Part shown: in pieces, positions 27,378 to 40,016 of the stretch
Layout of the letters: each line of letters opens with the position of its first letter
Position numbering within the stretch: position 1 is the first letter of the stretch
From: Brachypodium distachyon
Lineage: Eukaryota; Streptophyta; Magnoliopsida; Poales; Poaceae
Assembly (NCBI RefSeq): GCF_000005505.3
Contig: NC_016134.3
Span: forward strand, 38,874,150 to 38,938,149
DNA: 64,000 nt
Reading direction: 5' to 3'
The notes under the pieces: generated by a model
What the model was told of the DNA's origin: nothing
The model's input: only the letters and a program-made list of their open reading frames with translations
The model's database searches: none
Position numbers and translations under genes: made by a program

Positions 27378-28213
27378 GAGTACTAGTATTTTGCTGATCT
27401 CTGTGCTGTGCGGATATTCTGAGACCATGTTTGCATGGGAATAGTGTAGTACTGGAGTAGCAATTTCGAATCCATACTTACCGTTGCATGGCTGTTGGCG
27501 TGTCTGGCGCAACATCAGAAATGCCATATCTTGTGGGATGTGACCGCTTCTACGGAGCGGATCGGGCCGGATATCCCGATGGATAAGATGATGATACATA
27601 CCACTCCTACAAAGGTAATTAAGCTAGCGAGGGTCGCGTGCACGCGGGCGTCATGCATGGACGCGTACCTGCGCGAGGAAGGAATGGGAAGGAGATTTGC
27701 ACGCCGGCAGGTGTGATCGATGCATGCGTGATGCGTCACGGCCGGGGCCTCTCCTGACGCGTGTTGTGCGCCCTTGTTTCTCCGGTCCTGATCCGCTGGG
27801 GAATGGGAAGGGTTGTTCGTCCTGCGGCCGCGAAGCGGCCAACCTCGATCCGCAAGAAACCAAAAATAGATAAGGTTTGTTGTGAAAAGGCATTTTTGCC
27901 ACATGCGCCGAGATGATAATACAGTACTCCGGTCCAGTATAATACATGCTTGGATTCGACACTGGCATCAGGCATCGCCGAGAGCTAGCTAGCCACCGTA
28001 CGTGTCAAAGAAGGTAGAACCTGCGAGTTGGCACTGGGCATGGTTTAGCAATGCCAGAGCTGTACGCGCGCGCGGCCACGGGCCACCTAAACGTGCACGT
28101 CACGATCGGCACATTCAGCATGACGAACATAAATAGGAGCTCTCTCTCTCTCTCATCGAACGATCTGATCTCGTCTCTCTGTGGGCATAACCTGATATCC
28201 GCCCCCACTGTTT
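24937..28213. other. Intergenic region, PPR 3' flank to the 28.5-kb gene
   Basis: The region contains a (CA)n microsatellite at 27343-27370. A short similar phrase (GGAGGTGCAAT then GATTGGAA) occurs at about 25179 and 26707. Several transcribed-looking but stop-rich stretches (25090-25420 and 26780-27230) could be decayed gene or retroposon pieces. I cannot assign them. Confidence 0.4.
27343..27370. repeat. (CA)n microsatellite
   Basis: About 14 uninterrupted CA units. Confidence 0.95.
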
Positions 28214-28218
28214 TATAA
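28214..28218 (+). promoter_or_regulatory. TATA box for the 144-aa gene
   Basis: TTTTATAACC sits about 85 bp upstream of a 5'-UTR intron donor (CTCAG|GTACGT at 28301) and is preceded by a CT/GA tract. The spacing fits a leader with one intron. Confidence 0.5.
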
Positions 28219-28510
28219 CCCCCCGCCCCCTTCCCCTTCCCAAGAACACACAACATTGCGAAGTCTCCTTCGTCTGTCCATCCTCTCGCGATCGTCTCAG
28301 GTACGTAAACACATCCCCTATCCATGCCACACGAAAGTTTCTTGCGTTGCTGCGCGCATGCCATCGCCAATTCGCCGTTCATGCATCCATTACAACGGCC
28401 CATTGTCTGATTTGAAGGTTCGAGAGGCTGGAATCAAATGTTGATCCGTGCATGCAATTCACGCATGCCTCTCTTTTTCTTTTCCTTGATGCAGTGGTGT
28501 CCTCCTGCGC

Positions 28511-28945
28511 ATGGATCGGCGGCGGCCGGTGGAGGGCAAGGCGAACAAGAAGCGCGCGAGGGAGGAGCCGGCTCCGGCTCCGGCGGTGGATTTCCCTTTC
28601 GACGAGGCGGCGGCGGCGGCCGACGCCGGGGACGCGTGGCGGCGGCCGCCGGGGGTGTTCCAGTTCCCGTGGCAGAAGTGCCGCGGCGGGCTCGGCGTCT
28701 CCGGCGGCGGCGGCGGGTGGGAGCTGCGGGACGTCTTCTTCCGCTCCCTCGTGGACGGCGGCGCCGCGGCCATCGGCGTGCCGGGCGACCGCCTCGTGTC
28801 CCCCCCGCCGGCCAGCAAGCAGCAGCGCGCGCTCTTCGAGGACGTGGACGCGTGGCTCGCGGACGCCGGCGACGGCGAGGTGGACCCCGTCTGGCGCCTG
28901 GCGATCAAGGGCGGCACCGGCCCCGCGTCGTCGGCGGCGGTGTGA
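28511..28945 (+). CDS. Conserved plant protein of unknown function, 144 aa
   Basis: One coding exon, preceded by a likely 5'-UTR intron (28301-28494, GTACGT to GATGCAG), puts the ATG 16 bp inside exon 2. The N-terminus has a basic, nuclear-signal-like KANKKRAREE. The middle has FQFPWQKCRGGLG and WELRDVFFRSLVDG, followed by IGVPGDRLVSPPP and an acidic helix ALFEDVDAWLADAG. The motif set looks like a conserved family rather than random GC-rich coding, and very high GC is normal for grass single-exon genes. No catalytic motif is visible. Frames on the other strand and in +1 are shadows. Confidence 0.65.
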   Translation: MDRRRPVEGKANKKRAREEPAPAPAVDFPFDEAAAAADAGDAWRRPPGVFQFPWQKCRGGLGVSGGGGGWELRDVFFRSLVDGGAAAIGVPGDRLVSPPPASKQQRALFEDVDAWLADAGDGEVDPVWRLAIKGGTGPASSAAV

Positions 28946-30893
28946 GGATCAATCGATATGATGACGTTCGAGGGCATGGCCGGCCCCGTGCATGCAATGG
29001 CCCCACGTGGCATTATTCAGTGCGCAGCGGCGGCCCATCAGCCTGTGCCTCGTGACGCGCTGGCGTGGATGGCTTGCCACGGCAGGGGGCAGGACCGGGA
29101 ATGTCGATGATTAATTAGCTAGGACGGATTTTGTTTGTGTACTGGCAGGAGCTAACTATTTATTACTCTCCCTTCGTTCTTGATTACCTATCATTTCTTA
29201 TTCGATTTTTCGGTTCTCAATAGTCAAGATTTCTCAAACCCTATGTAAACTGAGGTGAGTTTTTTCTGAACCGAGCTTCTCACCACCTTCCATTATTGAA
29301 CATAAACGGAAATCTAATGAGCATGTTGGCGGACGGTTCGATATTACCATACAATCCAGAGGAGGAGGAAGAGGAAGAAGAAGAATGAGGGAAGGAGAGG
29401 TGGAACCTGATGGCAATCCTCAAAGCCCAGGTCCAACTTTACCGCAAATCGAAACATTTTAAACCTCACAGGCGAGGTCTAACTTTACCTCAAATCGAAA
29501 CATTTTAAAGTTTAACTAAATTCATATCAATTAGGTTTATTAAATCCGTCATGATATATCTTCATATTATATCCGTTTAATATTGTAAATATACTTTCTA
29601 TAATCTTGTTTAAATTTCAAAAAAAAAGTCTGACTATCCTAGAAGGTTCACGTTCACATGAGTTCTTCTTTTCCATATAGATTTTTGGATGATTTTTTAT
29701 ATAAATTCACAAAGTTCCAGGTTCGAACTCAATCTAAACATTATTCTCTCAAACATAAAAAAGAGAGAAGAAATCATAGTACAGCCGTTTAAGTTGTACT
29801 ATCCCTTATTCATAATAAATGTCTCAGATTTAGTACAGCCGATTTAGTCCCTTATTTCGAAACAAAAGGAACAATTTTGTATTAAATTTATACAAAATCT
29901 GAGACACTCGTTACTCTCTCGTCAAAATAAATGACGTGAAACTCGTACGAATCTACGTTACCTATCTCTCGGAGCGGAGAGAGTATTGTGAATAGTAACA
30001 AACAGCCCGCGACAGGTCGGCGCATCACTCGTGTGCACTGCACGACTTGGTCCTTGGTTTGCTCACTTTTTCTAGCCGATCGATTTTGTTGCTTCTAGGC
30101 GCCCAGGCCCAGCGTTTCATAATACCACGACATGCACACTGACTGTCCCCGCGGGCACGTACGTCTGCATATCCTCGGCAGTCGTCAGCGGTAACCTGAA
30201 CCGGTCGGCGCATGCGCGGTGGCGCCACCCATGCACTCGGCGTGCGCGCCGGCCACGGGAGGGACCATCGGGCCCGGGCAGCCCTGATCGATCGAGGCGG
30301 CGGTTCGGCTCGGCCCCAACAAAGCACGAAAAGAATGCCGTCCTTCTCTTCGGGCGGGCGGCCCCAACGTCGTTCCAAATTAAGATCATCGTTTTTACGA
30401 GACTCTGCATCTGCAGCAGCGCTGTGGACAGTTTAGGGCTCGTGGCTTTGTCACGTGCTCTCAACTTCCAGGGGGGAAAGAGACCAGAACGTAAAGAAGA
30501 ACTTGCTGTATGACTATTGACTATCCATATCGCTATAAACCCCACGGAGCACGGTACAGGATAATAGGAATTGCTCACAGATCTGTGGTCCGTCCACCGC
30601 CGCGCCCTCTTAAAAAAATCGTGCAAATTTGTGACCCACCGCGTCAAAAGCAGGCAAAGGTACCGGTGGAAAGTACTATTACTGCTACACGCATGGCATG
30701 GGCTGGTGGGCCACACCTTCCGGGCGGCAACGATCTCACGTTACTCTGCCCCGAAAATTCGCGTCCGCGCGTGCCTACGCCCGAACCCTCCCCAGAAAAT
30801 AAGCACCTGCCCCCACCGGGGAGCCGTCTCCTTCTCAGGCGGCGGCGGCGCGTGCCGTCCTAAACTCCCCGGCAACAGGCTCTCGGGCGGGCC
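28946..30893. other. Intergenic with decayed MITE-like DNA
   Basis: Positions 29805-29985 contain AATGTCTCAGATTTAGTACA and, inverted, TATACAAAATCTGAGACACT plus a GGAGCGGAGAGAGTA end. This is a Stowaway-like element with poor ends. The GC-rich 30100-30890 stretch is the GAUT promoter side, and its long frames are compositional. Confidence 0.45.
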
Positions 30894-33800
30894 ATGGCGG
30901 CGGCCGCGCGGGGACGGCGGTGCCGGGGGGCGGTGCTGCTGCTGCTCCTCCCGTCGGTCCTCGCGCCCCTCGTGCTCTACGGCTACTCCCCCATCTCGCC
31001 CCTCCCGGACTCCACCTGTACGGTTCTCGTCTCCCTCCGAGTTTCGACGCCGCAATGCGGAATGATCCGTCCGTGATTGTGGTGCTTTGTGTTTTTGCAG
31101 TGGCGAGGGTCGCGTTCGATCGGGAGGATGGGTCCAATATGGTGTGGCCGCACATGGCCGCGTCCGAGGTTTCTCTAGCCAAAGGTGGTCTTCTGTTCTT
31201 CCCCTCTGTCTCTTTCTGTTTGCTTGTGTCTATCTCATGGTCAAGGCAAGTTATTTACTTGACCGTAGATCATGAAAATGGTGAAGAGATAGATAGACGA
31301 CTTTGTTCACATTTTTTGTTTCAAGTACTGCCTAAATGAGCCCTTGGTCGCAATCGTGCTACACTGCTACCATCTGATTCTTACCAGAATATTGGTTTTG
31401 TAGATCTGACAATTGAGAGGCTAGGGGAGCACAAGAACAGGGTGCTGTCAGCAACTGACGACTGGCAAGCAGTCCAGGCAGCAAGGAGTCGTTCATCTGA
31501 AAACTCTGATGCAAGTGTACAATTGAAGGTTCCTGTCACGAGGGATGCTGATGACATGATTGCTGAGGAGACTGGCAGTGCTCAGTCAGGACAAGAGGGC
31601 AGGATAAAGGAAGTTGTCATCAGCCAGAGAAATGCAGATGGATTTGGTGATCCAGGAAATGCCAAGGAAGCTGAAGAGCAGGATGGACAAGCAACTGAGG
31701 TAGAGCACAGAGATGGATCTGATGCATCTACGGAGAATAACGTTGCTGGAATAAATACTACTGTGAGATCATTTTTAAAGGTAAAGTTCATTAGAGAAGA
31801 TCAATTGTTGCTTTGGTAAGGACGATCAAGCTCTAACTCCTAAGAGGGGTAAATTAGTTGAAGACTGAATCTAGGATAGGAACCTGATGTATCTGGTCAT
31901 CTCATTTAATTGTAGGATGCAAAACTAATCTGGGATTAACCTTGTTCCGTAACATCTATATTACTGCTACTCAGTACCTAAACACATTTTACGAAGCTAA
32001 AAAATATTTTAGGACTGAATGAACTCAGGATAGAGCTGAAATTAATCAAGTCGTTCTAGTACTATTTCTAAAGCCATTGCAGCTATCTTAATAGATTGGC
32101 AAGATATGCCAAATATTGTTATCCCCCTTTGTTAACTTCTTGTGAACATTACGACTCTAGAGATCAGGTACTGAGTGAGGACTATCTAGATATCCTGATA
32201 TTTATGATTCCCAGCTTGCCACTCTTTGATGAGATCTGCTCTTATGTTTTGCTATGGATATCAAGTTGGGCTATATTTTCTTTGTACTGCAACTTGTTTA
32301 GTCATTCATAATCAGAGCTTGTATGTGTTCTCTTAGTCACGATCTTCAGGGCTGATATAACTGCTTATTGTTTAATTATCCAGGACAGCACTGCTGATAT
32401 CTTATCCAATGGAACTACACATGCTACCCCAAAAGAATCTTACACAAGGGCCACTGATATAAATGCTGATCTTCCCACAACTAGTAGTGCCGGCCATTCC
32501 AAAACTTCCCCAGATGCTAAAATCCGTATCATCAGGGACCAGTTAATAAGAGCAAAGACATATCTTGGCTTTGTAGCTTCTAGAGGCAATCATGGTTTTG
32601 CCAAGGAGCTTCGTGCACGAATGAGGGATATCCAACGAGCACTTGGTGATGCAACCAATGATGGGCTGCTTCCTCATAAGTACTTTCTCTTTCACTGTAC
32701 TACTGAATTTCCATTGTCATAACTGATGGTGTACTTACAGAATTTTCTATTATCTCCAGTGTCCATAGCAAAATAAAAGCAATGGAGCAGACACTGGGGA
32801 AGATCAAGAGAAGTCATGATAGTTGCTCTGGTGCTGTGAACAGACTCCGTACAGCCCTTCACTCGATGGAGGAGCGGCTTCAATCTCACAAAAATGAAGC
32901 CAACTATCTAGCTCAAATAGCAGCAAAATCCTTACCCAAAGGACTACATTGTCTCCCGTTGCGTCTTACAAATGAGTATTATTCCACCAACTCCAACAAT
33001 AAGGACTTTTCAAATACAGAAAAGTTGGAAGACCCCAAACTCCATCATTATGCAGTGTTCTCAGATAATGTATTGGCTACCGCAGTGGTTGTGAACTCCA
33101 CTCTTGTTCATGCTAAGGTACACTGCTTGGCCATTGAGATATATAAGATGCCTACTAGACTGCTGATTCATCACTGTCAATTGCCTTGTTTTGTTTATAC
33201 TATCAATTTTATGACCTTTATGTTTGTACCTGCAAGGCTGCAACCCTAATATCTACTAGTGCTGTTTTCTGCAGAAACCAGCAAACCATGTCTTCCACAT
33301 TGTGACGGATAGGCTTAACTATGCTGCAATGAAGATGTGGTTCTTGGCTAATCCCCTGCGCAAAGCTGCTGTCCAGGTTCAGAATATTCAAGAGTTTACA
33401 TGGCTAAATTCAAGCTATAGTCCAGTTCTGAAGCAGTTAGGATCCCGGTCTACAATTGATTACTACTTCAGGAGTGGGACGGCTAGACCTGACGAAAATG
33501 CCAAATTTCGGAACCCAAAGTATCTTTCAATTCTAAATCATCTGAGGTTCTATCTCCCTGAGATATTCCCAAAGCTTAATAAGGTCTTATTTCTTGATGA
33601 TGATACGGTAGTGCAGCAGGACCTAAGTGCACTTTGGTCGATAGATCTCAAAGGCAAGGTGAACGGTGCTGTTGAGACCTGTGGAGAGACCTTCCATAGG
33701 TTTGATAAATATCTCAACTTCTCCAATCCTATTATTGCCAACAATTTTCATCCTCGAGCTTGTGGTTGGGCATACGGCATGAATATGTTTGATTTGTCCG

Positions 33801-34422
33801 AATGGAGAAAGCAAAACATCACTGATGTGTATCACACCTGGCAGAAACTGGTGAGTTTTTTAGCATGTGAACATGTCATGATAAAAGTGCACTTTTTATC
33901 CCCATGCAATATGCAATGAACTGCGTAAGCTGAAATTGAAAACAACAAGCTAATGTACCGTTATGGATTTGACTATCAAATACTTTGACAAGAATTGAGC
34001 ACAATATGCCCTGCTAAGCTTTCAGCAACTCTGCTATAATTTGACCTACAAAGAAATTCCTGTACTTCACCAAAACGGTGATTCCCAATCTTCACTGATG
34101 ATTTGTCTTGTTGTGTACATCACTCATGACTTATTTCATTGTGCAGAACGAAGATAGGCTATTGTGGAAGCTAGGCACCCTTCCTGCTGGTCTTGTAACA
34201 TTTTGGAACCGCACATTCCCCCTTGATAGCTCGTGGCATCTTTTGGGACTTGGGTACAATACAAATGTGAACGAAAGGGATATCAGGCGGGCATCTGTCA
34301 TCCACTACAATGGAAATTTGAAACCCTGGCTTGAGATTGGATTGTCGAAATACCGAAAATATTGGTCGAGATATGTTGATTTTGATCAAATATTTCTACG
34401 GGAGTGCAACTTAAATCCCTGA
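30894..34422 (+). CDS. Galacturonosyltransferase (GAUT, GT8), seven exons
   Basis: The exons are 30894-31017, 31101-31184, 31404-31780, 32384-32679, 32760-33117, 33275-33850 and 34147-34422. They total 2091 nt and 696 aa, with all phases consistent. The protein is a type II Golgi protein: a short Arg-rich cytosolic end, a signal anchor (VLLLLLPSVLAPLVLYG, about 14-30), a variable acidic stem encoded by exons 3-4, and a GT8 domain. The GT8 domain contains HIVTDRLNYAAMKMW, NHLRFYLPEIFP, the metal-binding DDD (521-523, LFLDDDTVVQQDL), CGWAYGMNMFDL, LGLGYN and HYNGNLKPW, and ends in ECNLNP. GAUT enzymes add alpha-1,4-galacturonate to homogalacturonan. Stem length and ending suggest the GAUT3/GAUT4 subgroup, by memory only. 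Nothing appears broken. Confidence 0.93.
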
Positions 34423-34608
34423 GTGGCAAACTCTTTGTGCATGATTTTTTTTTCCTTTTAGGTTAATTCTTTATGCTCTAGTTTTTAAAAGATGTCTAGA
34501 GCATCTATTCTTTTCAATTGTAAAGGTGCCAGTTGTCTTAGTAGTAGGCATTAGAACAAGGCGCATACTCAAATTAAGAGCCATGAAGGCTATATATTAC
34601 ATGTTGTA
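34423..34608. other. GAUT 3' flank
   Basis: This is the probable 3' UTR and polyadenylation area. It ends with GGCTATATATTAC (34588-34600), which recurs exactly at 37194-37206. Confidence 0.5.
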
Positions 34609-37193
34609 CTAGATCTTGATGCGCGCGTTGCCGCGCCCGTCCATATGGTTGATAAAGATAGGTTTGGGTATAAACACCATATAGTTAACACAAAAGTTGA
34701 AATGGCAAAGTCTTTTGAAATGAGAATTTATTTTATTGAATAAAATATGCATACATCATAAGGTTAATTCATACATGGAATCAAACAATTTCTAGTTACT
34801 TTACCCATCCTCTAAAAAGACGAACTCAACTTTGTGCAAATCATGTGATGGATTGTACCATTGAAAATAAGAAGGGTAATTACATAGACAATACAACAGT
34901 GCTACGGCACTTAGATTTGGAGTAAATGTATGCAGTACCGTACTGACACGGATGTGTGGCCATACTGGCAGAAACACTGGTGCAATGGAACCGAGCATCC
35001 TACAGAGGAGCATGTCATGATAATTTCCATACATGACTGATTGGATGGAGACGGGAGAACAATCACCTCATCTATGAAATGTCTAGATCAAGATATTCAG
35101 TAACAATACTGTTGTCAAGCTAGATTAACCTGGGCACTCATTCCAGCAACACTTGGTCTGGAAGCAGAGTGCTCTTGATCAGACAGACATTGTCCAGAAA
35201 CCTAGAGATGGCAGAACTAAAAATAGCTGTGTAAGATAACAAAGAGACAAAACCAAGCTAATCCTGGGATAAAATAATGTAACACCCCAGTAAAACTTTA
35301 GATTGATTTCATATAAAAAATGATATTTCAATATCATTTTTTTCATCTCAGATCTTGATAAGAAAGGGCAGGCTAACTTGCTGGAACTTTTTACCGCAGC
35401 TTTCAGACTTGCCTGGTAATATCACCTGCCTTAGGCTATAAACATGCTTTCAGACCTATTAAATATGAAAGATACTTCTTGAATAACAACAATCATAATT
35501 CAAGGAAACAATCCTGATATATTGGAGTACTAAATACAAATAAAAGGCAACCTTTTTGTTTAGATACGAAATCGAAAGTAGACAGTGGCGACCAGTAGAA
35601 ATAAGATACAAAAAGAATATAGACAGAATTTAATGTAATAGTAGAAGTATCACAACAGGGATGTATTATGTACCTCTAAGAATTCATCAAACTCAAAACT
35701 TCCCTTATACCAAAATAATAATTCTCTCAATTGACGCTTAGAAGTAAACAGCAGAAAGAACCAAGAAGAAAGAAATCATGGTTAAATCAGGACACGATAT
35801 CTTAGCAGAAGTGCTTGATGCTTACTAATCAATGCACTATGATCTGTCTAGCAACCACCAAACTTTAATTACCCAAGCACAACCGAGATAGAAAAAATAG
35901 GTATGCAAAATCATCTCATCTGGAAAGAAAAATAGAAAGTGGAGCAAGATGACACATGTATCAGCAAAGCAGGACAGCAAAATATGATGTGCCCACCTCG
36001 ATATGAATGGAGCAGAGTAGAGGTGCACCGCCACCGCCATTTAATCCTTGCTCAGATGAGCTCTTATCAAGCGATAGTTAGCACTCTACCAATAGAAAGA
36101 ATATCAGATTTATCATAGTTTTTTTTAATGAAATGTATAGACTCAAAATCACATTCCAAGTTAAGCTGGAAAAGTATATATGTATAATTCATTGGTAATG
36201 AAAATTCTTGCTAAAAGAAGTGGGCAACCTCAAATTCTGGAGGAGAATCAATGAAGTGGCAGAAAGCACTTACATCCTTCGAGCTTAATCCATGTTCTTG
36301 AGTAGCTTTTTGGTAAAAGTTAATCAGGATCAAATAAGTAGCTTTCTTGAGTAGCCTATTCAAAATGGGGTTATGAGATATTTTGTATTATTACCATATG
36401 GTGGTTTGGTCCAATAAAATGATATCCATAGTAATTACTCCATGCATTCTGAGAAGATTCCTGAAGAAAATTCTTACAAGTGCAAACAATAAAATGAAGT
36501 AATCTTCCCGCAATTTTTTTGAAGTATTCAAATATATTACAGTATACAATATATATAGTATTCTCTGATTAAAGTAACAAGATCAATAAAACTGTTTTTG
36601 GGAGGATGGGCACACCTGAAGCACACCTCCATAGACACCCATGGAGTCATCAGCCAACTGCGGCTACAGTTTATGACCGGAGACGGTGCGTCGCGAGCAT
36701 GCTGCCGGCAGAGGGAAGGTGGAATGGATTGGCGGAGGTGGAAGAATCAAGAATAAATAGGGGGCAATGGAGGAAATGAATGGCAAAAAGCAGCCGCCGT
36801 CGATGGCTATGATGGCAGAAAAAAAAATGGAAGCCGCGCATTCAACACCATTAAAGATGAGCGCACCGTTGCTTCGAGAGGGCAGGCAACCAGGCAGCGG
36901 AGTCGAATCGTGCGCAGTAGAAGAAAGGCTTCAGTTCCGGTGGAAGCAGCTCAACAGGTTGGATGCAGTTTTTTTTTTCCTCGGGCGCTACGAACTGGGC
37001 CGTCCCAGCCCAAATCACCAGATTGCTTAGATTTTTCTGGCGGAGCAGCGGCCCAAACGGAGAGCGCGAGGCCCATGCACGTTTGGACAGCCAGCGATGA
37101 CCAGAAAAACAGATCGAACCGTTCAGAGCGGTGATGGACTTAGAAGGCTCGGAGTCCGCTGCGTTTTGTTGACTCTAATTTACTCTGACTAAG
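34609..37193 (-). mobile_element. Putative Helitron (3' terminus recognised), right boundary uncertain
   Basis: Read on the minus strand, the left end is GGGCGCGGCAACGCGCGC, a GC-only hairpin (GCGCG-GCAA-CGCGC). It is followed by a short spacer and CTAG, then T outside (complement of 34608). That is the classic Helitron 3' terminus and insertion context. The interior is AT-rich, becoming GC-richer toward 36600-37110 (GGGCCGTCCCAGCCCAAATC), as if transcribed right to left. No Rep/helicase frame is present, so it would be non-autonomous. The 5' TC end is not certain. I bound it provisionally by the 13-bp repeat at 37194. Confidence 0.5.
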
Positions 37194-37389
37194 GGCTATA
37201 TATTACGTTTTGTATTTACCAGTTCCGTATATTTTTATTACTGTACTTCACCGAAAGTAATGGGGACTCCAACTCTCCAAGCACAATGCTTAAGAGAGAA
37301 ATAGTATTTGTAACAGCAGAACAATGATCACCGATGCCCCTTTTTGTGTGCCATACAAATGAAAGACTCTCTCAACAAAATTTACATGT

Positions 37390-37503
37390 ACTTTCTCCGA
37401 TTCTAAATTTTTGACTCAAATTTGCTCAAATATTGATGTATCTATTCTTAAAAAGCGTCTAGATACATGTAATATTTCGACAACAATTTAGAATCGGAGG
37501 GAG
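37390..37503. mobile_element. Stowaway-type MITE
   Basis: The ends CTTTCTCCGATTCTAAATTT and AATTTAGAATCGGAGGGAG are flanked by TA on both sides. Its interior nearly matches the copy at 38793-38900. Confidence 0.9.
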
Positions 37504-38021
37504 TACATATTACAAAATATGCATGCATATTTTGTGATTTTTGGCACTTCTAAATACAGTTTCTGCATACATTTTTTTTCCAAAATTCCAGGCTCTGTGT
37601 AGCCCGAGCTGGAAAACGCACTTTAGAGGGGATAACAAATTCCATAGCAAATTTACTTAGAAAAATATTACTGCTAGTATCATTTGGGATCAAAAGGATA
37701 CTATCTGGAGCAAAAGATTGGGATCAACATTTGCTTATTGCCATGTCCTCTGTTCTGTTAATGTGATTCCGAGAGAAAAAGATTGGGAGCGCGCGCGGAG
37801 CGCGGCCTAGCTTCCCACGTTGCAAACGGCGGCTCGCGCGCCCTAGAAGCAACGAACCGGCCGTTCCGGATGTGATCAAACAGAACCCCAGGGAAGCCAG
37901 TTCGTTATCTCAACAAGAAAAGACGAGCCAAAATCTCAACAAGAATGCATGCGTTTATCCGTACTGGTTTAATCGGATAACGATCGGCTCTAAAACAGCG
38001 CCACGGCGACCTAATTACGCC

Positions 38022-38030
38022 TATATATAA
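38022..38030 (+). promoter_or_regulatory. TATA box of small membrane-protein gene 1
   Basis: TATATATAA sits in CGCCTATATATAAGCCTT, about 100 bp before the ATG. The context is repeated almost exactly at 41264. Confidence 0.75.
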
Positions 38031-38125
38031 GCCTTTGACGCCGATGAGTAGAAAGATTTCCAACGTACTGATAGTCTGATAGCTGAACATTGCACACACC
38101 TCGATCCATCGATCTCGGTATCTTA

Positions 38126-38539
38126 ATGGCGAGAGCGCTCAGCGCGTCCGCCGCAGACGGCACGGCAGCGTCGGCGTTGGGCTTCCTGCCGCCGTGGTTG
38201 GCCGCGCTCTGCATGGTGGTGGCGTCCGTGTGTCTCGTCTCGTTCGCCGTCTTCCTCTGCAGCCGAAAGCGCAAAAACTCGCACGGCCACGACGCCCCCA
38301 AGAAGAAGCCATCTGCCGCTCCAGCAGCCACCAGGAGGCCGGCGAGTGTCACGCCCGCGACGTCCAAGGCGAGGTCCGGGAGTATAGGCACGACGACGGG
38401 GCTGTGTGGCGCCGCGTACGTCGGTCCGGCCGGGGGATGTCATGGTCACGGACACGGTGGTGGTGGAGGCGGGTGTGGCGGTGGCGGCGGGTGTGGTGGC
38501 GGGGGCGGGGGCGGTGGCGGCTGTGGCGGGATCTGCTAA
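38126..38539 (+). CDS. Small Gly/Cys-rich single-pass membrane protein, paralog 1 (137 aa)
   Basis: The chosen ATG (38126, MARALSASAADG) aligns with that of paralog 2; the frame upstream starts only with TTG. After a short N-terminus comes a membrane segment (LAALCMVVASVCLVSFAVFLC, about 26-46). A basic Lys/Arg/Pro linker and a C-terminal Gly/Cys tail follow, with repeated GCGGGG. The tail resembles short Gly/Cys-rich peptides with possible palmitoylated or disulfide-linked cysteines. The function is unknown. The gene sits in a roughly 2.6-kb unit duplicated at 41160 onward, with a conserved promoter. The minus frame 38123-38560 is a shadow. Confidence 0.7.
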   Translation: MARALSASAADGTAASALGFLPPWLAALCMVVASVCLVSFAVFLCSRKRKNSHGHDAPKKKPSAAPAATRRPASVTPATSKARSGSIGTTTGLCGAAYVGPAGGCHGHGHGGGGGGCGGGGGCGGGGGGGGGCGGIC

Positions 38540-38792
38540 TTTAAGTTGGCAATCGTACAATTAAGGTAGTGTCGTGCTACAAGTTGCAACCATGGTGTGG
38601 TTTTCTGGCCTTGCAACCATTCTTTGTTTTCTCATGTCAAGTTTGTGCTGTCATAAGTTGCGCATCGATCTGCCTTATGGTAAATGTTATGTTTCTTAGT
38701 TAGTTGTGCTTGAATTCGCAATGAGCGACGATAGTAAAACAAATATCTGATCAATGGTATGTCTCCGAAAGCCTAGCAAGACTTGTATGGTA

Positions 38793-38900
38793 CTTCCTTG
38801 ATCCTAAATTCTTGAGTCAAATTCATATATGGATGTATCTATTTTTAAAAAGCGTCTAGATACATATAACATTTCGACAACAATTTAGAATCGGAGGGAG
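38793..38900. mobile_element. Stowaway-type MITE
   Basis: It begins CTTCCTTGATCCTAAATT and ends AATTTAGAATCGGAGGGAG, with TA at both sides. It belongs to the same subfamily as 37390-37503. Confidence 0.9.
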
Positions 38901-39410
38901 TAATTATTTTGCATAACACACAAGTATGTTCGGATATAGTCTATCTTCCAGCTTCTCAAAAAAGGAGCGGTGCCGAACAGTCCAGATCCGCGGAGCCAGA
39001 TCCGTGAAGCCGCCCTATTTTGCTGTACAAAACTTGAAGCAGCAGTCTGGCAATTTCGCGGAGTTGAGAAACGCAGAGCAGTTCATTTTACGGCCAAAAT
39101 GCCACCGCCAAGTGATTTGCGAACGGGTACGTTGAATTTGTTTATATGGTTATCTGGAACCTTAAATTTTTGAAATATTATACTACCTGGATATATTTCA
39201 CACGTGTAAGCCGCAGATCTTGATTCAATCATACTAAAGAGCTTTCGACTCAATCATTTGAATTTTAACACGAAACATTAAAGAAGTTAACCTTGAATTT
39301 CAACCAATATATTTTCAAACTCCCAACGTTTCAACAGAAAAACAAGTTTTGTGTAAGTATAGATGTAGACCTAATCACAAATATCTTTTTTCATCTTAGA
39401 ATCTTCACTG

Positions 39411-39539
39411 TATGTGGAAGTTTGTTTTGGTGCATCATATTTGGATAGACATTCACATGGCATCATGGTATGTGGAAGTTTGTTTTGGTGCATCATATTT
39501 GGATAGACATTCACATGGCATCATGGTATGTGGAAGTTT
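39411..39539. repeat. 58-bp tandem repeat, 2.2 copies
   Basis: TATGTGGAAGTTTG starts at 39411, 39469 and 39527. The two full 58-bp copies appear identical, which implies recent duplication. A poly(C) tract follows at about 39562. Confidence 0.9.
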
Positions 39540-40016
39540 GCATGTGAGGCTAGAAGCTACCTCCCCCCCCCCCCCCCCCCCACCCCAGAAAATATGCAGC
39601 TTGTTTGGTTGGGTTCTCCTTAAAAATAACAAGTTCGATCTTTTTGCATCCTAGGATCTATGACTTAAACGGACGTTTGTTTGCGTAGATGGAATTTCAC
39701 ATGGCGTTGCAGATAAGTATATTCAGTTTTCGCAAAAAAAGAAGAAGAGATAAGTATATTTAGTCCAGTATGTGTATGGCTACTTTAGGCCAAAGTGTCC
39801 ACAAAATATGTAGTTTGTTTGGCGGTGTCCATTAGGGCGTGTATAATGACGTTACCCTTTTCTTTGCGCTGCCACGTAGGATAATTGATGATGTGAAAGA
39901 AAAAGAAATGAAAAAAGCGTTTCTCTTAACTAAGAGATGATTTCTTCACAAGAAGAATAAGGCAAAGAAAAGACAAATTCCCCATTGTACTAGATTTTAT
40001 CTTTTCTTAACATTTA

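Noticed and set aside
29707..29720. Possible tRNA B-box (AGGTTCGAACTCAATC)
   Set aside because: No paired stems or A-box can be found around it.
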